Assembly (NCBI GenBank): GCA_963978545.1
Contig: OZ021723.1
Coordinates: 97,046,002-97,110,001 of the forward strand
DNA from: Linyphia triangularis
Taxonomy: Eukaryota > Arthropoda > Arachnida > Araneae > Linyphiidae
DNA: 64,000 nt
Reading direction: 5' to 3'
Shown: one piece after another, positions 56,909-64,000 of the stretch
Layout of the letters: each line of letters starts with the position of its first letter
Numbering within the stretch: the stretch's first letter is position 1
Notes under the pieces: generated by a model
Database searches by the model: none
Told to the model about the DNA's origin: nothing
What the model saw: only the letters and a program-made list of their open reading frames with translations
Translations under genes and position numbers: made by a program

Positions 56909-57597
56909 GGTGTATGTACACACATGAAATATTGCAAAATTAAGTAAAATGTGTTTTTAGTTTTTTTGCTTTAAAATAATCTCCAAATGGAATTTTTGCA
57001 AGATAATAGTATCATCTGAAAGCTAGAGAGTTATTTTATTACTTTGAAGTACTCTTTTGTACTAAAAATAAATTTGAATATTTTAAATTCATTACATAAA
57101 AAATCGTGTTTTTGAAGTGTGAAACTTTATTCAAACAGTGATAACTGAAGCTTGATAAAATCATTTGAAAAATGATTTGAGAATTCAAATCTGCACTAAC
57201 TATTAGTTGTTTTGAACCTCACTCAAATTAAATGGAAAGGAAAATGAATTATGCCAGATTTTTAAATGCAAAAATTTTTAGAAAAATTGCGATTTTTTTC
57301 TAAACAAATTCTATGAAATAAAATTATAAGTTCTAGAAACTAGGTGTAGGTTCATATCATTAAAAGTGATATTACGAACAATTTCCAATCATAATTTCTT
57401 TTCTTGGTCCCATAAAACTCGAGTAATCACTGTTCAAAAATATGCTAATTAACGAATTAAATGTTAATTAGTTAAATAATTGTTGAATAAAACGGAAATT
57501 TTTCTCATGTAAACATCATCACTAATTAGTTACTTTTAAGTGCAAAAAAATCCGAATTTTAAAATGATAAAAAAAAAATCGAGTTTGTATCTACACC
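56909..57597. mobile_element. TTAA-target element, family T1, copy 2
   Basis: The left end GGTGTATGTACAC follows TTAA (56905-56908). The right end is the complement of GGTGTAGATAC, where the flank has decayed to TTGA. Interior resembles 40207-40926 (TTAATTAG-rich middle). Confidence 0.65.
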
Positions 57598-58360
57598 TTG
57601 AAAAAGTTAATTCTAAATTCATGCCTATAATTATTTATGGATATTTTGAAATTTAACATAACTTAAAATTAAATTTATTTGCATTTTTTTTTTTTTTTTT
57701 TGCATACATGAAAGAAAAATACACATTTTCTTACAAAAAAATGAAGTTAACACCAGGGTTTGCAAATTTAATCTATTTAAAGCGATAATAAGAAAGAAAG
57801 TGTTATATTAAAATACATAATGATATAGCAAGGTTACTATAAAAAGAATAGACAAAATTATAATTATTGCCTTTCAGTAAATCATCCGTACTTGAAGTAA
57901 GTACCAAAAATAAATATAAGACTGCAATAATGAGTTGGAATCTGTAAATTTCTGGATAAAAATATGAAGTAAAATTTACCTTTAACACTTTTTCTCAGAA
58001 AAACTTATATGATGAAATTAATAATTCCATAAAATCACTTTTATACGTCATAACCAATGTATAAAATTTTACTGTTTGCGTATTATAACATTGTGGTTTA
58101 TTTTTATTCCATTTATCTATGCAACTCATAGTTCTTCGAAAGCTCAACATATTGTATAGGAAGTCAAATTTTTCACTAAAACACACCTGCACATAGATAA
58201 GTTTACAGTTAGAATTTATGAACCGCTACTAAGATGACAAGTATGTGTCATCCTAGATCCCCACACAGCTAATAATGAAGAAGAATGTTGTTTTCATGAA
58301 ATGAAGTGAAACAATGTGGCCATTGTGAAAACAATGGCCACTTGCTGTCAAAATAGAAAT
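57598..58360. other. No supported gene
   Basis: AT-rich. Poly(T) at 57686-57703. Minus frames of 61 and 65 codons have no support. Confidence 0.45.
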
Positions 58361-58365
58361 CTCAC

Positions 58366-58444
58366 CAAAGGTACCGCCCTCTTGGTTGGTCCTCGGGGAT
58401 TCGGTTGTTTGCTGGTAGGGGGAGCCACTGAGGTGGCTCCTTGA
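58366..58444 (-). CDS. Candidate internal exon, GC-rich island, unknown protein
   Basis: A 79-base minus-strand segment of about 57% GC lies between TTTCCTTTTAG (acceptor, ending at 58445) and CTTTG|GTGAGAT (donor, cut at 58365/58366). All three frames are open; one reads KEPPQWLPLPANNRIPEDQP then RGRYL. The abrupt GC change exactly at the splice-like borders is what draws attention. No neighbour exon or family is identified. Confidence 0.33.
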
Positions 58445-58625
58445 CTAAAAGGAAATCATCCATCGTTTCTCTGCTGATATTCGAAAAGAAGACACTTAAA
58501 AATACTATATTTAATATTTATTTGGAATGCAGTTCATGTTCACAGTATAAATCACCAGTGATTGTTATGTTAGAAAATGTCATATGATATATTTAACTTA
58601 CAATATTAGCCTGGGGTATAGAGTT

Positions 58626-58866
58626 ATACTAAACTTCAACTTAACTTGACATCACTAGACGGTAGATCGTCACCAGTGCTCATAGGTATTTAATCCATTT
58701 TGGCTGCGTGAAAGCATAATGTTCGCCAAACCACAACCCTGTAGAGAAAAAAAGGCTATAAGGTTTGGCGATAATTATGTCTTCACTCCGCTAAAATGGA
58801 TGAACTGCCTTTGAGCACGGTGAAGATCTATCGTCTAGTAATGTCAAGTTAAGTTGGAGTTTAGTA
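58626..58866. repeat. Hairpin element, arms of about 105 bp
   Basis: TACTAAACTTCAACTTAACT at the left is complementary to the right end (AAGTTAAGTTGGAGTTTAGTA). The arms stay paired through the CTAGACGGTAGATC and ATTATGTTCGCCAAACC blocks. The loop is about 30 bases. Confidence 0.85.
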
Positions 58867-59159
58867 CTATTACATATACATTACAAGGAGGCTCATTTCT
58901 TGCACGCTGACGCTCTCTTGGATTCAGTATGCACGTACATGTGATAACAGTCTTCTACTAAAACTCAAATTTGAATTTTATTTTTTTTTCTTCTATTGCT
59001 TTGATGAAATCTATTATTTTATCGAAACAGTTCTAGCAACAATTTAGAATAACTTAAAATACACATAAAATTACGAATAACATGAAGATGCGGTCTGTCT
59101 CTGTCAGTGTCTCAAAAATTTCGCTTCAATAATTTGTCAATTTCATGAGATACACTTGA

Positions 59160-59643
59160 AATTAACAGACGAAGATGCAAAAATACAGAAGAGTAACATT
59201 ATATTTCTTCCAAATTTTGAAAATAATTATAAAAAAAAAAATTAGAAATGAAATACACAGGCAGTATTGAATATGTTTAATTGAATTCTAAAAATAGATT
59301 TCAAGATAATATATCTGACGATTTAAAAAACAATTTTTTTTTTCTTAGAATTTTGAGAACCATGCAGGAAATAATTATACAAGAAAAGAAATAATTACTT
59401 TGACTCATCCTGCAATAATCCTAGACAATAGGCGTCAGTAGCCATAAAAAACGGCATAGAAAAGAAACAAAAGACTAAAGAAATAGAAAAACAAATGCTT
59501 TTTGTAACATAAAAACCGAAACGGCATAAGTGCTTTTTTTTTATCCTGTAATTTACACCTTTTCTCTCATATATATATTTTTTAATTTTCAAGAGCTAGG
59601 GGGTTTCAAGTGCACCTCCTTGCCCCCTCCTGGGGGCGCCGAT
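59160..59643 (-). mobile_element. hAT MITE family H1, truncated minus copy
   Basis: The intact tip is CTCCTGGGGGCGCCGATG at 59627-59643. The body is complementary to 40965-41450, and the other tip is missing. Confidence 0.78.
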
Positions 59644-59858
59644 GTCCATCTTGCATAAGCAGCTATTATCTTTCATTTTCTTATTCCTGAATCACAGGCC
59701 ATACATACGTTCGAAGCATCTCCAAGTATAATTCACCATTCACAGTGAACGATGCTTGTAGATGCTTCTTAGCTAGGTCTTCTACGCTGTATACTGGGTT
59801 TTCACTGGATAAACTTCAGAAATCATGAATGGTAAACTCCAATTTAGTAAATAGTATT

Positions 59859-60109
59859 GTTTGGTTGGTTGGTTGGTTGGTTGGTTGGTTGGTTGGTTGG
59901 TTGGTTGGTTGGTTGGTTGGTTGGTTGGTTGGTTGGTTAGTTTCAGATTATCTGGTGCCGTCAGCAACACGAGGGCTATAATGCGCCGAAACATTCGTCC
60001 TTTGACAAGCCAACATACATTTACAAACACCCATGCCTAACACGGGACTCGAATCCGCAACCTCGCGGTCTAGAAGCTAGCACGCTAACCACTATACAGT
60101 TTGGTCGGC
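59859..60109 (-). mobile_element. SINE family A with expanded GGTT tail
   Basis: The normal body and head (B box complement GGACTCGAATCC; head GGTCGGC). The 3' tail is about 19 GGTT units (59859-59938). Duplications AGTAAATAGTATT (59846-59858) and AGTATATAGTATT (60111-60123). The frame at 59782-60030 is an artefact of the tail (PTNQ repeats). Confidence 0.93.
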
Positions 60110-60123
60110 CAGTATATAGTATT

Positions 60124-60766
60124 ACCCATCATCTAAGGCTGATGTTATTTTCTAGGGTAATCCAAATTTCAAATAGGTATTGACTTGAAATCACCCGGTA
60201 CAACAATTTTATATTTCCTATTTTAATTCACCATGGAATACATAAGCTAACTCAAATTTATTTCAAACAATGATCGCCAAGTATTTAATTGCAGCAATAA
60301 AAACTTGGCTTTTTTCTTTTCTTTTTTTTTTTTTTAACATTTTTCTAACGTTTTGTCTTGCGAAATTTTCGATGTGTGTCGATTATGCCCAAAACGAAAT
60401 CGAACGTTAAAATTTCCCGTTAAAAATGACAGAAATCGGTATATTCCTACTATACGTAGCAGGAGACATTTGTAAATGATTAAATTTCTGATTTTGCAAC
60501 CCTAATTATTGACGCGCATATGATACTGGTCTTGTTTTAAGTCACCGTTTTGTCCTAACTGATATTTAGAATCAGTTGTCATTTTTAAGCGTCTCCATCT
60601 TGACGATGACAGTGATGAACAGTCGTTTTGACCTTAGCGTCAACTTTTGGGAATCACGCTAACATTCCACTTATACTGAGAATTCACCAAAATTCACCTT
60701 GTTAATTAATAATATTATTGAGGCACGAAACGCTTTCATGCATTAAAAAAAAAATTTAAAATCTTC
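60124..60766. other. No supported gene
   Basis: AT-rich, nothing seen. Confidence 0.45.
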
Positions 60767-60770
60767 ATAT

Positions 60771-61511
60771 TGTTGCGTGGATGGGTTCGAAAGATTTGAA
60801 GCCAAAGCAGATCAAAACTTGCAGAAATTTATTCCTTCACAGATTCTCTGACAGCTCCAGAATTCTCGTTCTAGTAGACACAATACAGCTCTTTTCACAA
60901 CAATAGAGCCCAAAACAGCAGTTAAAAACTTGACAACACAACTGCTAAATCGCCGCAAAAGACAATGCAATACAGTTCGCTTTAGAACTACTCGGAATGT
61001 TCACTGAGACTCAGTAATTCCAGTCAACTAACTGACTCAGAATCACAACTAACTCCATCACCCGCTCTCTTGAGCTTTTATAGGGGAGGCGAACATACGT
61101 GAAACTTCTAGAGGTAGATATTTGGAGAACTTTCCAGATCGTAGTCGAAAAGTCCTATACATGTACATGGGGACCGAAAATGTCACCAAATGGTCGCCAA
61201 GTTTGGCGACATTTGGCGATTTCTCGCCAAATTTGGCGACAAAAATTAGTTGCCAAAACCGTCGCCAACTTGGCTCTATCTCGCCAATTTGGCGAGATCG
61301 CCATTACCATAATGTTAAACGCCCTGCTCCTTGTAAAACTCGCTTCCCAGTGTTATCTCTGTAAAACTCGTTATCAAGCATCAAGAGACTAATTGCAGGG
61401 AAAAAAATTAAAGACGAACTATTGCACTGCCTTATGCAAAATGTACATAAATTTTCCTATTTACAAAATTAACACTACGAGATATTTACAAATATACAAA
61501 AATTCGTAACA
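60771..61511 (-). mobile_element. Solo LTR (gypsy-type), copy e
   Basis: Minus-strand LTR with TG...CA ends and duplication ATAT (60767-60770, 61512-61515). Eight copies of TCGCCAA/TTGGCGA lie between 61190 and 61310. TATA-like CCTATAAAAGC (complement at 61075-61085). An antisense frame (61122-61364 plus) begins MENFPDRSRKVLYMYMGTEN, also present in the other LTR copies. Confidence 0.92.
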
Positions 61512-61581
61512 ATATATAAATGTCATTGGAATCATTTTTATTCGTAAATATATAGATGCAGCGCAACTTCATACACCTTAG

Positions 61582-61607
61582 AATTTATTAAATATATTTA
61601 ATAAATT
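61582..61607. repeat. Perfect 26-bp palindrome
   Basis: AATTTATTAAATA followed exactly by its reverse complement. Confidence 0.9.
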
Positions 61608-62037
61608 GAAAATTGATCTTCAAATCACAAGAATTTCATTTCATTGTAATAACACCACATGAAGAATATTAAAGTAATCCCAAACTAAACTTGCTTTCTG
61701 CTAGTCTTGTCTAAACGAATATTAAGTAAACAAAATAAAATCTTTCGTAGCTACATTTTAGTTTATTAAAAATTCAGGATACATTCTTCTGAACCCATGT
61801 ATCTTGTTAACAATTTCTATATAAAAATATTTTTACTAGCCATCTAATTATTGATTCTTGAATCCTTTTATCATAATTCTCAAAACTTCAACGCAAACAA
61901 TAATTTTTTACCATTCATTCTGTACCTAAAATACCACTACTTATTGTTGAAACACACATGATATATATGAATAAAAATGCGCTTGTGAATTATCTCTATA
62001 TTGTATTGAAAATAACGAGAATAACAAAGTTAAATTA

Positions 62038-62157
62038 CTACATTTCCTTTCGACTTCTTTTATGATCCCCTCGAGTCAGCTTTGTAAGATATTCACTTCC
62101 CATCTGACAGCCAAAAGTCAAAATGAAAGGGTCTTGTCGCATTATTAAAATATGTTT
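62038..62157 (-). CDS. Candidate terminal exon of minus-strand gene
   Basis: After an acceptor (CTATTTATATTTAG, ending at 62158) a 39-codon frame reads KHILIMRQDPFILTFGCQMG, SEYLTKLTRGDHKRSRKEM and stops at 62038-62040. The phase is 0, which fits the phase-0 donor of the candidate exon at 63216-63296. An AATAAA signal on the minus strand lies about 500 bases downstream (complement TTTATT at 61537-61542). The intron of 1058 bases would contain the hAT MITE. The protein is not recognised. The basic C-terminus could be a nuclear signal or chance. Confidence 0.4.
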   Translation of the reverse strand, partial: KHILIMRQDPFILTFGCQMGSEYLTKLTRGDHKRSRKEM

Positions 62158-62202
62158 CTAAATATAAATAGTTTAAATATTACATTAAAATATGACTCCT
62201 TA

Positions 62203-62302
62203 TAGGAATTTGATAAAAAAAAATTTATCAAACTCCTATTATTTATATATGATAGTTTATGAATTGCAAACTTGTAATTCATAAACTATAATATATAAAT
62301 AA
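62203..62302. repeat. Two adjacent hairpins
   Basis: TAGGAATTTGATAAA pairs with TTTATCAAACTCCTA (62203-62240). TGATAGTTTATGAATT pairs with AATTCATAAACTATA (62248-62293). Confidence 0.85.
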
Positions 62303-62552
62303 TATCTTAATGAATGCAAAAATCGAATTAAATTAAATTTAGTTTGCATTTTTATTACCTTCACAAAGACTTAGTTTTAACTAATCGACAAAATCCAGTT
62401 TCATATTGTACAGTTCTAAGTGGTTATAATAAATTTCTAATCAATTATATAACACAGACCACTCATTAAATAAAAACCTAGTTTTATCTTGATCTGGAAT
62501 AGGCAGGTAAGAGTCATATACACTAAGAGACAGACATTCAATAATCAGAATC

Positions 62553-62913
62553 CATGGACGCCCACAGGAGGGTGCAAGGAGGTGCACTTGCACCCCCCCT
62601 GGCTCTTGAAAATTAAAAGTTCCGAAGTAACTTCGAGTTCCTCTATTCTAAACACTGTCTCCTGAATGCCGTGGGTTGGATAATAATAAATAAAAAATCT
62701 TTAAAATATATATTTTAATATTTTTACTATTTTGTTTGTTTTTTCCTCTTTAACAGGGTTGCACTTTCAAAAATATATATACCAGGAATTGTAACTATAA
62801 TTATACATGCATATTAATACATAATTATTAATTAACATTTCTAAAAAAAATTAATGATTTCGGTAAAAATCTAGTCTTGCACCCCTTTTCAAATATTCTC
62901 GGGGACGCCCATG
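62553..62913. mobile_element. hAT MITE family H1, internally deleted, 8-bp duplication
   Basis: The tips CATGGACGCCCACAGGAGGG and GGGGACGCCCATG. Perfect duplication TCAGAATC at 62545-62552 and 62914-62921. 361 bp against 664 bp for the full copy. Confidence 0.92.
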
Positions 62914-63060
62914 TCAGAATCGCAACATATTTTAAGAGCCCTATAATAAGTATAAGCAGGACAAACATGAACTTTTAACTATAAACATTTTATATCATAT
63001 TTATTGCATAAAAATAGTATAAAAAATATGACAGACATGTCAAGTCGGCAGTTCATTTTT

Positions 63061-63207
63061 TGTTTGGAATGAGCCCATACAATTCAGTCCATTCTATTTT
63101 AAATTCGCGATTTTTCTCATCAATTTTTCTTTCCATTTTGGACAAAGTCGGTGCCGTGTTTTTCCAGTATAGTTGATCAAAAACAAAGACAAAAAGGCTC
63201 ATCATCC
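63061..63207 (-). other. Open frame resembling the N-terminus of GTF2IRD2-type hAT proteins
   Basis: A minus frame reads DQLYWKNTAPTLSKMERKID, EKNREFKIEWTELYGLIPNK and stops. The pattern of a basic start followed by R/K-x-F-x-x-x-W-x-E-x-Y is the opening of hAT transposases related to GTF2IRD2/EPM2AIP1, before the BED finger, but no finger follows. It lies immediately downstream of the donor of the exon candidate at 63216-63296. This raises the alternative that the whole region inside the inverted repeat 62360-63497 is a decayed transposon. Confidence 0.3.
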
Positions 63208-63215
63208 AGACTTAC

Positions 63216-63296
63216 CGTCTGACTATCATAATAATTACCTCCAACAAGTAGTTTAGCGCTGTCTGTTGATGGAAACAAGGCTAGTCTTATTTTCCA
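63216..63296 (-). CDS. Candidate internal exon, beta-propeller-like sequence
   Basis: An 81-base, phase 0-0 segment on the minus strand lies between TTCTCTTGGAATCCCTAG (acceptor) and CAGACG|GTAAGT (donor cut at 63215/63216). It reads WKIRLALFPSTDSAKLLVGG then NYYDSQT. The alternation of strand-like hydrophobics with LVGGNYYD recalls WD40 or FG-GAP blades, but one blade is too little to name a family. An in-frame stop lies directly upstream of the acceptor, so splicing is required. See 62038-62157 for a phase-compatible partner. Confidence 0.4.
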
Positions 63297-63520
63297 CTAG
63301 GGATTCCAAGAGAAAGACACCAACATTGGCTCCTGATGGCATATTGGCGATATTTAATTTATCATCAAAATATATTGATTCAAGTAAACGAATTCTCATC
63401 ACCATGATAAATAAACTGATTAGAAATTTATTATAACCTCTTAGAACTGTATAATATGAAACTGGATTTTGTAGATTAGTTAAAACTAAGTTTTTGTGTT
63501 TGTAAGTTTATCATCAAGTT

Positions 63521-64000
63521 TAGGTAACCCATCGAACATCGTTCTGAATTTTTTTTTATGGAATGTGGAAAAAAGTTAGTAGATTACGAATCTACTGGTC
63601 TGTCGTGGCAAAAATGGCCGAAACTGGTTGCAAATCGACTTTGAATGAATTGAACTAAATCCGACTGCCAAGTATGTCATAACTTACCAAAAAATGAACC
63701 CACTTTTTCATCTGGCAACCCACCGCACTTTGATTTTTTAATGAGGAAGGGCACAGATGATTTCTGATCTCTGGATCGGAAAACTAGCATAAATTAAAAG
63801 TAAGTGAAATCCGCGACATCAGTGTTACGTCATTAGTGACGTAATATGTATTGCCAACTTGGCTCATTTTTAAAAGATGAGAGAAAGCCGTCATCAGATA
63901 TCTGAATCGTCTGCAACCTTCTTAATTGATCAATTAAAGAGCGAAAGGTTACCAAATAAAAAAGAATGCTCATTATTTAGCAAATTATGTCGTAAATGGA
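63521..64000 (+). mobile_element. Foldback family FB-C, copy running off the right edge
   Basis: It lines up with 42975-43430 (CCCATCGAACATC, GTAGATTACGAATCTACTGG, TTACGTCATTAGTGACGTAA) and is cut by the window end. The left tip is slightly decayed. Confidence 0.82.

Larger units (their letters stand above)
62360..63497. repeat. Inverted repeat pair of about 92 bp, 950 bp apart
   Basis: 62360-62452 and 63405-63497 are reverse complements at about 90% or more (CTTAGTTTTAACTAATC, CAAAATCCAGTTTCATATT, TTATAATAAATTTCTAATCA). They enclose the hAT MITE and the candidate exon at 63216, so they may be the ends of an older element. Confidence 0.8.

Noticed and set aside
57885..57900. 19-base micro-exon between TTTCAG and GTAAGT
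   Set aside because: GTACTTGAAGTAAGTAC is a palindrome in AT-rich DNA, and the splice-like signals follow from it by chance.
59782..60030. 82-codon ORF with PTNQ repeats
   Set aside because: It is the translation of a GGTT microsatellite and SINE body.

Overview
This is AT-rich (roughly 70% A+T) eukaryotic DNA. It has long homopolymer runs, satellites, tRNA-derived SINEs, Ty3/gypsy-type LTRs and several cut-and-paste transposon families. There are no operons, Shine-Dalgarno sites or long ORFs. The repeat spectrum (Tc1/mariner, ZBED-like hAT, TTAA-target elements, SINEs with an AACC tail) suggests an arthropod, and an arachnid such as a spider is my best guess. That is an inference from style, not a database match. 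No complete gene is visible. The window reads as intergenic or intronic DNA with a few isolated exon-like segments.

Layout. 1-3.5 kb holds a broken LINE reverse transcriptase and a decayed Tc1 element with a long palindromic element nested in it. A possible terminal exon with a poly(A) signal lies at 4.1 kb. A 330-bp satellite (four copies) fills 5.1-6.4 kb. 8.6-15.6 kb is a nest: a dispersed repeat (called R1 here) is interrupted once by a solo LTR and once by a complete but dead hAT element with a perfect 8-bp target duplication, with SINEs in between. Two more solo LTRs lie at 16.6-18.4 kb, one carrying a piggyBac-like MITE. A 125-bp satellite (about 20 copies) fills 20.2-22.7 kb. 25.3-27.1 kb is a large inverted repeat with a SINE in each arm. 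Exon-like segments occur at 22.9, 23.3, 27.9 and 28.4 kb. 31.8-34.9 kb is a third satellite, holding a small retroposon. The second half contains hAT and TTAA MITEs, three families of long foldback elements (42.95-43.6, 48.3-49.2 and 49.5-50.2 kb), a fourth tandem array (53.5-54.4 kb) with a local inversion, two more solo LTRs, and a possible two-exon gene end on the minus strand at 62.0-63.3 kb.

The clearest biology is the transposon archaeology. Five solo LTRs all keep matching 4-bp duplications, many insertions can be confirmed from flanking duplications or paralogous empty sites, and the density of long inverted repeats able to make double-stranded RNA is high. The exon calls rest only on open frames and splice-site consensus, and they need RNA or homology evidence.
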